A DNA stretch of 64,000 nucleotides from Delftia tsuruhatensis NBRC 16741 (GTDB taxonomy: Bacteria; Pseudomonadota; Gammaproteobacteria; Burkholderiales; Burkholderiaceae_C), in contig NZ_BCTO01000040.1 in NCBI RefSeq assembly GCF_001571325.1, positions 37,601 to 101,600 on the forward strand, given 5' to 3'. A model generated the notes under the pieces. It ran no database searches. It was given only the letters and a program-made list of their open reading frames with translations, and was not told the origin of the DNA. Shown in pieces: positions 16,238 to 27,787 of this stretch. A program made the translations under genes and the position numbers. The stretch's first letter is position 1. Every line of letters starts with the position of its first letter.

Positions 16238-19200
16238 ATGTCAGTTTTTGCCCAGCGCACGCTTGTAGCCATCCGGGCCGCCTGGCCAGCCGCAACCGTC
16301 ATGGCGGTGGGCATGTGCCTGAGCGCTGTGCTTGCCTTGCAGCAGCAGCGGGCGCTGGAGCGTATCGACCTGCAGCGCCATACCCAGCAGGCCCAGTCGG
16401 CCCGCCAGGCGCTGGAGATGCGCCTGGATGCCTACGCGGTCATGGTCCAGCATGTGGCCAACCAGCTGGCCGCCTCTCCCGAGATGGGGCAATCGGCCTT
16501 CGCGCGCATGGCGCAGGCGCTGCGCATACAGGCGCAGCCGGGCATGCAGGCGCTGTCCTTTACACGGGCCGCAACGCAGCGCGGTCTGCCCGGCCAGGAT
16601 CAGGCCTTCACCGCCCGGCCCGGGCCCCACTATTTCTTCATCGACTATCTCTGGCCGCTGGAGGGCAACGAGTCCATTGCCGGCCTGGACATGCACGACC
16701 GCCCCAGCCTCATGGCCAGCATGGTGCGCAGCCGCGACAGCGCGGCCGCCGTGGTCTCGGCACCGTTTGCGCTGAAGCAGCCCGGCGAGCATGCCACCGC
16801 CGTGCTGGTGCGCGCGCCTGTCTTTGCGCTTGTGGACCACCAGTCCCCGGACGGGGAGGCCGCGCAGCCGCTGTTTCTGGGGACTGCAGACGTCAGCGTG
16901 CGCGTGCACGACCTGGTGCAGGATCTGCATGAACGCGGCTTTCTGCGCCGGCTTGCGCTGGCCATGCATGACGCAGGCCCGACCTCGCCCCTGCCGCCGG
17001 CCGGCATATCGCCGCTGCCGCTGTACCTGGGCGCGGCCTGGCCGGAGCGCGGGCAGGAGGCGGCCGGCATGGGCGACACCGGCCAAGTGGTGCTGGAGCA
17101 GACGCTGCAGGCCCAGGACCGGCTGTGGCGGTTGAACTTCATTCCCATGGGGACGGCCCTGTCCTGGACCGAGCGTGTCCAGCCCCTGGTTCTTTTCGCG
17201 CTGGGCATGCTCGTGTCGGCCCTGCTGGCGTCGCTGGCGGCGGCCTGGTGGCGGCGCCATCCTTCCAGCTGGGCCCAGCTGCGCGCCTCCTCCCGCAGCA
17301 TGCGCGAGAGCGATGCCCGCTTTCAGGCCCTGTTCGAGCAGGCTGCCGTGGGCGTGGTGCAGGTCGATGCGGCCAGCGGCAACGTCCTGCATGTGAACCG
17401 CAGGTACTGCGACATTACGGGCCATGAGGCGCAGCAGCTGTGCCAGCGGCCCCTGCTGGCCCTGTTGGCGGCCGAAACCCTGGAGGGCGACCGGGTGCTG
17501 CTGCAGGAGCTGACGGCGGGCCAGCGCGGGGCCCTGCAGATCGAGCGGCAGCTGCGGCGCCGCGACGGCACCCTGGTCTGGGTGGAGCTGCATATCTCCG
17601 CGCTGGGCCATGGCCCGTCCCGGCGGCTGATGGCGCTGGTGCAGGACATCAGCGCGCGGCGCCACCTGCAGCAGATGCAGCGCGATGGATCGCGCCATCT
17701 GCGCATGGTCATCCAGCGCCTGCCTCTGGGCCTGGCCATGCTTCAGGACGACGGCCGCTTCGCCTACTGGAACGAGGAATTCATGCGCCTGGCGGGCCAC
17801 GGTGCCACGGCCGGCATGGATGGTGATGGCTGGTGGTGCAACATGTGTCCCGATGAAGCCCGCCGCCTGCGCATGCAGCGCCGCTTCGAGGCCGCGCAGG
17901 CGAGGGCGCGCGTGGCACAGAGCCTGCACAGCGGCGAGTCCGACAGCTGCGGCACCCTCAACTGCGAGGAATACCAGCTCATGGGCAGCGATGGCCGCAC
18001 GCGTTCCGTATCGATAGGCGGCATGCTGCTGGACGAAGGCTGCCTGCTGATCCTGCAGGACCAGAGCCAGCGCAAGACCGCCGAAGAGGAAATCCGCCGC
18101 CTGGCCTTCCACGACGCGCTCACCGGCCTGCCCAACCGCCGCCTGCTGGTGGACCGGTTGCAGCAGGCGCTGGCCTCCAGCCGCCGGCGCGGGCGCTGCG
18201 GCGCCGTCATGCTGCTGGATGTGGACAACTTCAAGGCCTTCAACGACAGCCTGGGGCTGGAGCTTGGCGATGTGCTGCTGCGCATGATTGCCGAGCGCCT
18301 GGCGCAGTCCCTGGGGCCCGAGGCCACGCTGGCCCGCCACAGCGGCGATGACTTCGTCGTGCTGCTGGAGGACCTGGGCAAGGACTCCATGCATGCGGCC
18401 TCGCAGCTGGAAGGCGAGGTCCAGCGCATGCGTTCGCTGCTGCAGCAGCCGCTGCAGTTGGCAGGCCAGTCCTGCCACATCACGATGAGCATTGGCGCCA
18501 GCCTGTTCGGCGAGCAGGAACTGAGCGCCGACGAGGTGCTGCGCCGCGCCGAAATGGCCATGTACCAGGCCAAGGGCATGGGGCGCAACACGCTGCAATT
18601 CTTCGATCCGCAGTTGCAGGCCGTGCTGCGCTCGCGCACGGCCATGGAGCAGGAAATGCGCGAGGGCCTGGTGCGCAGCCAGTTCGTCCTGTACTACCAG
18701 CCGCAGATGGCGCACGGACGCATCGTGGGCGCCGAAGGCCTGCTGCGCTGGAACCACCCGCGCGAAGGGCTGGTGCCGCCCTCGCTCTTCGTCTCGCTGG
18801 CCGAGGAGACCGGCCTGATCCAGCAACTGGGCGAATGGGTGCTGGGCGAGGCCTGCAGGCAGCTGGCGCAATGGGCGGCGGACCCCGAAATGGCCTGCAT
18901 GGTGCTGGCCGTCAACGTCAGCCCGCGCCAGTTCCACCAGGCGCGCTTCGTGGAGCAGGTGCTGCAGGCGCTCAAGGAGCATGGCGCCAACCCGCGCCTG
19001 CTCAAGCTGGAGCTGACCGAAAGCCTGCTGCTGGCCGACGTGGACGACACGGCCGCCAAGATGGCCACGCTCAAGGCCCACGGTGTCGGCTTCTCGCTGG
19101 ATGACTTCGGCACAGGCTATTCCTCGCTGGCCTATCTCAAGCGCCTGCCGCTGGACCAGCTCAAGATCGACCGCAGCTTCGTGCGCGACGTGCTCAGCGA

Positions 19201-19519
19201 CCCCAACGACGCGGCCATTGCGCGCACCATCGTCGCCCTGGGCACCAGCCTGGGACTGCAGGTCATCGCCGAAGGCGTGGAAACCGAGGCGCAGCGCCAA
19301 TTCCTCGAAGACCAGAGCTGCCACGTCTGGCAGGGCTACCTGCTCAGCCCGCCCGTGCCCGTGCGCAGCTTCGAGGCCCTGGTGCGCGAGGCCGCCCCCT
19401 TGCAGCGCCCCCCGGCCTTGAGCCCCGCATGCCTGACCCCGCCGGCGCAACACCGGCCCGAAGTGGCGGAATGCACGGACGCCAGCACGGGGCCAGAGGT
19501 CCCTTCAAACCATTCTTGA
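16238..19519 (+). CDS. CHASE-PAS-PAS-GGDEF-EAL cyclic-di-GMP protein
   Basis: 1093 residues. An N-terminal TM helix (about 14-33) and a second near 317-339 bracket a periplasmic CHASE-like sensor domain. Two PAS domains follow (about 360-465 and 485-600), then GGDEF (about 620-785) and EAL (about 810-1060). The GGDEF signature reads SGDDF (702-706), so cyclase activity is doubtful. The EAL domain keeps E833 (as EGLLRW), ELTESLL, DDFGTGYSSL and IDRSF, so phosphodiesterase activity is likely. The most economical reading is a sensor-driven c-di-GMP phosphodiesterase with a regulatory GGDEF domain. It stands alone, with a terminator behind it. Confidence 0.9.
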   Translation: MSVFAQRTLVAIRAAWPAATVMAVGMCLSAVLALQQQRALERIDLQRHTQQAQSARQALEMRLDAYAVMVQHVANQLAASPEMGQSAFARMAQALRIQAQPGMQALSFTRAATQRGLPGQDQAFTARPGPHYFFIDYLWPLEGNESIAGLDMHDRPSLMASMVRSRDSAAAVVSAPFALKQPGEHATAVLVRAPVFALVDHQSPDGEAAQPLFLGTADVSVRVHDLVQDLHERGFLRRLALAMHDAGPTSPLPPAGISPLPLYLGAAWPERGQEAAGMGDTGQVVLEQTLQAQDRLWRLNFIPMGTALSWTERVQPLVLFALGMLVSALLASLAAAWWRRHPSSWAQLRASSRSMRESDARFQALFEQAAVGVVQVDAASGNVLHVNRRYCDITGHEAQQLCQRPLLALLAAETLEGDRVLLQELTAGQRGALQIERQLRRRDGTLVWVELHISALGHGPSRRLMALVQDISARRHLQQMQRDGSRHLRMVIQRLPLGLAMLQDDGRFAYWNEEFMRLAGHGATAGMDGDGWWCNMCPDEARRLRMQRRFEAAQARARVAQSLHSGESDSCGTLNCEEYQLMGSDGRTRSVSIGGMLLDEGCLLILQDQSQRKTAEEEIRRLAFHDALTGLPNRRLLVDRLQQALASSRRRGRCGAVMLLDVDNFKAFNDSLGLELGDVLLRMIAERLAQSLGPEATLARHSGDDFVVLLEDLGKDSMHAASQLEGEVQRMRSLLQQPLQLAGQSCHITMSIGASLFGEQELSADEVLRRAEMAMYQAKGMGRNTLQFFDPQLQAVLRSRTAMEQEMREGLVRSQFVLYYQPQMAHGRIVGAEGLLRWNHPREGLVPPSLFVSLAEETGLIQQLGEWVLGEACRQLAQWAADPEMACMVLAVNVSPRQFHQARFVEQVLQALKEHGANPRLLKLELTESLLLADVDDTAAKMATLKAHGVGFSLDDFGTGYSSLAYLKRLPLDQLKIDRSFVRDVLSDPNDAAIARTIVALGTSLGLQVIAEGVETEAQRQFLEDQSCHVWQGYLLSPPVPVRSFEALVREAAPLQRPPALSPACLTPPAQHRPEVAECTDASTGPEVPSNHS

Positions 19520-19526
19520 CATTCGC

Positions 19527-19550
19527 AGCGGCCCCGCCCGGGCCGCTTTC
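19527..19550 (+). terminator. Rho-independent terminator
   Basis: AGCGGCCC (19527-19534), a 5-base loop and GGGCCGCT (19540-19547), then TTTC. It lies 8 bases past the stop of the GGDEF-EAL gene. The following T run is short. Confidence 0.6.
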
Positions 19551-19652
19551 CATTCTTGAGAGGGGGTGGCGCGCGGTATCATCCCGAGCTGCCTTGTTCT
19601 TTCCCCACCTCCTTGTTTGTCCGTTCGCCGCGGACCGCTTTGTGCCTGCATC

Positions 19653-22600
19653 GTGCGCCTGAATTCCATCAAGCTGTCCGGCTTCAAGTCCTTCGCCGAG
19701 CCCACCAACTTCATGCTGCCGGGTCAACTGGTGGGCGTGGTGGGCCCCAACGGCTGCGGCAAGTCCAACATCATGGATGCGGTGCGCTGGGTGCTGGGCG
19801 AGAGCAAGGCCAGCGAGCTGCGCGGCGAGTCCATGCAGGACGTGATCTTCAACGGCACCACGCACCGCAAGCCGGCCAGCCGCTCCAGCGTGGAACTGGT
19901 TTTCGACAACAGCGACCACCGTGCGGGCGGCCAGTGGGGCCAGTTCGGTGAGATCGCCGTCAAGCGCGTGCTCACGCGCGAGGGCAACAGCAGCTACTTC
20001 ATCAACAACCAGGCCGTGCGCCGCCGTGACGTGCAGGACGTGTTCCTGGGCACGGGCCTGGGCCCGCGCGCCTACGCCATCATCGGCCAGGGCACGATCA
20101 GCCGCATCATCGAGTCGCGCCCCGAAGAGCTGCGCCTGTTCCTGGAAGAGGCCGCAGGCGTGTCCAAGTACAAGGAGCGCCGGCGCGAGACCGAGAACCG
20201 ACTCTCGGCCACCACCGAGAACCTCACGCGCGTGGAGGACATCCTGCGCGAGCTCAACAACAACCTCGACCGGCTGGAGAAGCAGGCCGAGGTGGCGGCG
20301 CAGTACAACGCGCTGCAGTCCCAGGTCACGCTCAAGCAGCAGCAGCTGTGGTTTCTCAAGCGCGCCGAGGCCGAGGCCGAGCAGGACCGCGTGCGCGTGG
20401 AGGGCCTGAAGGCCGTCAACGAGCTGGAAGAGCGCATGGCCGACATCCGCAACAACGAAAGCGGACTCGAAACCCTGCGCCAGGCCCACTACGACGCCAG
20501 CGACCAGGTCAACCAGGCCCAGGCCAAGCTCTACGAATCCACGGCCGAGGTCGGCAAGCTGGAGGCCGAGATCCGCTACGTGCTCGAAGGCCGCCAGCGC
20601 GTGCAGCAGCGGCTGCAGCAGCTGTCCGAGCAGGTGCTGCTGTGGAACAGCCGCCGCGAGGAGGCCGAAGCCGAAATCGAAAATCTCGACGGCGCCGGCA
20701 TGGACGCCGAGGAACAGGCCGAGATGCTGGCCGCCCAGGTCGAGGAGCAGAGCATGCGCCTGCCCGACCTGGAAGAGGCGCTGCGCAATGCCCAGAAGGC
20801 CGATGCCGACCAGCGCGCCAGCGTGGTGCAGGTGCAGCAGCAGATCCAGGTGCTGGCCGCCGAGCAGCGCAGCCTGGACGAGCAGCGCCGCCAGTTCGAG
20901 ACCCGCTTCGAGCGACTGCGCGCCGACCGCAATGCGCTGGAGACACCCGACGAGGCCCGCCTCAACAATCTGCAGTCCCAGCTGGACGAGGCCCGCGAAC
21001 TGGCTGAAATGGCCGATGCCGTGCTCAACGAGCTGCAGGACTCCGTGCCCCAGCTCGATGAGGACCGTCGCACGCGCCAGCAGGCCGTCAATGCCGAGGC
21101 CGCGCGCCATGCCGACCTGTCGGCGCGTCTGGAAGCCCTCAAGGCCCTGCAGGAAAAGGTCAAGACCGACGGCAAGCTCCAGCCCTGGCTGGCCAAGCAC
21201 GGCCTGGACGGCATGCAGGGCCTGTGGAGCCGCATTGCCATCGAACCCGGCTGGGAAAACGCGCTGGAGGCCGCGCTGCGCGAACGCCTGGGCGCGCTGG
21301 AAGTGGGCCGGCTCGACATGGTGCGCGGCTTCCTGGGCGCAGGCGGGCACGATGCGCCGCCCGCGCGCCTGGCCTTCTTCAGCCCGCCGCAGGGCGCCCC
21401 CGCGCCCGCGCCGGGGCGCTGGCAGCACCTGTCCGATCTGCTGCGCGTGAACGATGCCGGCCTGCGCGCCGTGCTCGGCGACTGGCTGCAGGACTGCTAC
21501 ACGGCGCCCACGCTGGAAGAGGCGCTGTCGCGCCGCGGCGAGCTGCGGCCCGGCGAGACGGTCTATGTGCCCACGGGCCATGCCGTCAGCAGCCACAGCG
21601 TGAGCTTCTATGCGCAGGACTCGGAGCAATCCGGCCTGCTGGCACGCGCCCAGGAAATCGAGCACCTCGAAAAGGAAGTGCGCGCCCAGGCGCTGATCTC
21701 CGACGAATCGCGCACGGCCCTGGTGCGTGCCGAAAGCGCCTATGCCGAGGCCTCGCAGCGCCTGGTCAGCGCCCGGCGCGAGGCCAGCGAATCGCAAGGC
21801 CGCGCCCATGAGCTGCAGGTCGAGACCCTGCGCCTGTCGCAGCTGGCCGAGCAGGCCCGCGCGCGCAATGCCCAGATCAGTGCCGACCTGGCCGAGGTCG
21901 AGGCCCAACTGTCCGACATCGAGGAGCGCCGCGTGGCGGCCGAAGCCCGCTTCGAGGAACTGGACATGCAGCTGGCCGACAGCCAGGAGCGCCATGCCCA
22001 GCTGGGCGACAAGGTGCTGGAGTCCGAGCGGCGCCTGAACGAATCGCGCGAGCAGCTGCGCACGCTGGAGCGCCAGGCCCAGGAGGCCACTTTCTCGCGG
22101 CGCAGCCTGGAGGCGCGCCGGGGCGAACTCAGCCGCACCATAGAGACGGCCAGCCAGCAGGCCCGCTCGCTGGCCGACGAGCAGCAGCGCGCGCAGGACG
22201 AACTCACGCGCCTGACCGATGCCGCCGCCCAGGGCGGCCTGCAGGACGCGCTGGATCTGAAGATGCAGCGCGAGCAGGCCGTGGCCGCGCGCCGCAGCGA
22301 ATATGACGACCTGACCAACAAGCTGCGCGCCAGCGACGAACGCCGCCAGCAGTTGGAGAAGGCGCTGGACCCGCTGCGCCAGCGCATCACCGAATTCCAG
22401 CTCAAGGAGCAGGCCGCGCGCCTGGGCCTGGAGCAGTACTCCACCTTGCTGGAGGAGGCCGGTGCCGACCTGGCAGCCGTCTCCCAGTCCATTGCCGAGG
22501 CCAATGTGCGCATGCACGGCCTGCAGGGCGAAATCGACCGGCTGCACCGCGAGATCGCCGCCCTGGGCGCGGTCAACCTGGCGGCGCTGGACGAGCTGAA

Positions 22601-23180
22601 GCTGGCGCGCGAGCGCAAGACCTTCCTCGACGCGCAGACCGAGGACCTGACCCAGGCCATGAACACGCTGGAAGATGCCATCCGCAAGATCGACGCCGAG
22701 ACGCGCGAGCTGCTGTCGGGCACCTTCGAGACCGTGAACGGGCACTTCGGGCGCATGTTCCCCGAGCTGTTCGGCGGTGGCCAGGCCAAGCTGGTGATCA
22801 CCGGCGATGAAATCCTCGACTCGGGCGTGCAGGTGATCGCGCAGCCGCCCGGCAAGAAGAACCAGACCATCCACCTGCTGTCCGGTGGCGAAAAGGCGCT
22901 GACGGCGATTGCCCTGGTCTTCGCCATCTTCCAGCTCAACCCGGCGCCGTTCTGTCTGCTGGACGAGGTGGACGCGCCGCTGGACGACGCCAACACCGAG
23001 CGCTATGCCAAGCTGGTGGCCAGCATGAGCAAGGGCACGCAGTTCCTGTTCATCAGCCACAACAAGATCGCCATGGAAATGGCGCAGCAGCTCATCGGCG
23101 TGACCATGCAGGAGCAGGGCGTGTCCCGCATCGTGGCCGTGGACATGGAGTCCGCGCTGTCCATGGCTGAGCTATCCTGA
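19653..23180 (+). CDS. smc: Chromosome segregation protein SMC
   Basis: The core ATPase of the bacterial condensin, which extrudes and compacts DNA after replication. 1175 residues, normal length. The N-terminal head has Walker A GPNGCGKSN (about 30); long coiled coils flank a hinge near 500-650; the C-terminal head has the signature LLSGGEKALTA (about 1073) and Walker B CLLDEVDAPLDDAN. The start is a GTG at 19653 (reads MRLNSIKLSGFKSFAEP), the universal SMC N-terminus; an upstream ATG at 19566 adds sequence unlike the family. It heads the smc-zipA-ligA-patatin run. No scpA or scpB is in view. Confidence 0.97.
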   Translation: MRLNSIKLSGFKSFAEPTNFMLPGQLVGVVGPNGCGKSNIMDAVRWVLGESKASELRGESMQDVIFNGTTHRKPASRSSVELVFDNSDHRAGGQWGQFGEIAVKRVLTREGNSSYFINNQAVRRRDVQDVFLGTGLGPRAYAIIGQGTISRIIESRPEELRLFLEEAAGVSKYKERRRETENRLSATTENLTRVEDILRELNNNLDRLEKQAEVAAQYNALQSQVTLKQQQLWFLKRAEAEAEQDRVRVEGLKAVNELEERMADIRNNESGLETLRQAHYDASDQVNQAQAKLYESTAEVGKLEAEIRYVLEGRQRVQQRLQQLSEQVLLWNSRREEAEAEIENLDGAGMDAEEQAEMLAAQVEEQSMRLPDLEEALRNAQKADADQRASVVQVQQQIQVLAAEQRSLDEQRRQFETRFERLRADRNALETPDEARLNNLQSQLDEARELAEMADAVLNELQDSVPQLDEDRRTRQQAVNAEAARHADLSARLEALKALQEKVKTDGKLQPWLAKHGLDGMQGLWSRIAIEPGWENALEAALRERLGALEVGRLDMVRGFLGAGGHDAPPARLAFFSPPQGAPAPAPGRWQHLSDLLRVNDAGLRAVLGDWLQDCYTAPTLEEALSRRGELRPGETVYVPTGHAVSSHSVSFYAQDSEQSGLLARAQEIEHLEKEVRAQALISDESRTALVRAESAYAEASQRLVSARREASESQGRAHELQVETLRLSQLAEQARARNAQISADLAEVEAQLSDIEERRVAAEARFEELDMQLADSQERHAQLGDKVLESERRLNESREQLRTLERQAQEATFSRRSLEARRGELSRTIETASQQARSLADEQQRAQDELTRLTDAAAQGGLQDALDLKMQREQAVAARRSEYDDLTNKLRASDERRQQLEKALDPLRQRITEFQLKEQAARLGLEQYSTLLEEAGADLAAVSQSIAEANVRMHGLQGEIDRLHREIAALGAVNLAALDELKLARERKTFLDAQTEDLTQAMNTLEDAIRKIDAETRELLSGTFETVNGHFGRMFPELFGGGQAKLVITGDEILDSGVQVIAQPPGKKNQTIHLLSGGEKALTAIALVFAIFQLNPAPFCLLDEVDAPLDDANTERYAKLVASMSKGTQFLFISHNKIAMEMAQQLIGVTMQEQGVSRIVAVDMESALSMAELS

Positions 23181-23237
23181 GCATGTCCGCAACCTTCCGA
23201 ACCCATTTGCTGGAACGACGTTTCATTCCTTCATTCC

Positions 23238-26760
<3,523 letters not shown>

Positions 26761-26761
<1 letters not shown>

Positions 26762-27768
26762 TGGCGCTGAGTCCGCGCAAACCCGTGGTCGGCCTGGCGC
26801 TGGGCAGCGGGTCGGCGCGCGGCTGGGCGCATTTCGGCGTGCTGCGCGCGCTGGAGGATGCGGGCCTGCGGCCCGACATCATCTGCGGCTCGTCCATCGG
26901 CGCCCTGGTGGGCGCCTCCTATGCGGCCGGTGAAATGCAGCGCTTCGAGGAATGGGTGCTGGGCCTGGGCATGCGCAAGGTCTTCGGCTTCATGGACTTC
27001 AACATCGCGGGCGGCATGCTCAAGGGCGAGAAGCTGATCTCGTTCTGGCGCGAGCATTTCGTGGACTCGGCCATCGAGGATCTGAAGATTCCCTTCGGCG
27101 CCGTGGCCACCGACCTGCATTCGGGTGCCGAGGTCTGGCTGCGCAAGGGCTCCATCGCCGATGCCGTGCGCGCCTCCATCGCGCTGCCCGGCCTGTTCAC
27201 GCCCGTGCAGCGCGAAGGGCGGCTGCTGGTCGATGGCGGCATCGTCAACCCCGTGCCCGCCTCGCTGGCGCGCGCCATGGGCGCGGACATCGTGATCGCG
27301 GTCGATCTCAATGCCGACATCATGCGGCGCCACATGCGGCCGCTGGCGCCCGCTGCCGCCATGGCCGCTGCGCCGCCGCTGGAGGAGGCCCCGCCCGCCG
27401 TGGAGCAGGGCGTGGCGCCCGAGGACCTGTCGGGCCAGGCCAGCGCCGTGGCCGGCTCGGCCTGGATGCGCCGGCTGCAGCGTGGCGTGATGGGGTGGAT
27501 GCCCGGCCACCACCGCGATGAGGCAGGCCGCGAGACCGAGCCCCCGCCCCGGCCGCCCTCGCTGCTGGACGTGGTGATGACCAGCGTCAACATCATGCAG
27601 ATGCGCATCACGCGCAGCCGCATGGCGGGTGACCCGCCCGAGCTGGTGATCGCCCCGCGCCTGTCCCACCTGGGCCTGCTGGACTTCCACCGCGCCCGCG
27701 AGGCCATCGACGAAGGCTACGAGGCGGCGCAGGCCGCGCTTCCGGGCCTGCGCCACTGGGGTCTGTGA
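26761..27768 (+). CDS. Patatin-like phospholipase (RssA-like)
   Basis: 335 residues. A Ser-Asp dyad serine hydrolase of the patatin family: the oxyanion loop GSGSARG, the nucleophile elbow GSSIG (about residue 43) and the DGG motif holding the catalytic Asp (about residue 161, LLVDGGIVNPVP) are all present. No signal peptide or TM segment is seen, so it is likely cytoplasmic or membrane associated. It probably hydrolyses phospholipid or another acyl ester; the substrate is unknown. An Ala/Pro-rich insertion lies at about 195-240. It overlaps ligA by one base and is convergent with the next gene. Confidence 0.9.
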
Positions 27769-27787
27769 GGCCCCGGGGGAACGCGCC

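Noticed and set aside
16241..23060. Antisense open frames of about 1070 and 1240 codons opposite the GGDEF-EAL gene and smc.
   Set aside because: Both are mirror shadows of high-G+C third positions. They show Leu/Gln/His/Ala-rich repeats without domains, whereas the plus-strand genes have clear motifs.
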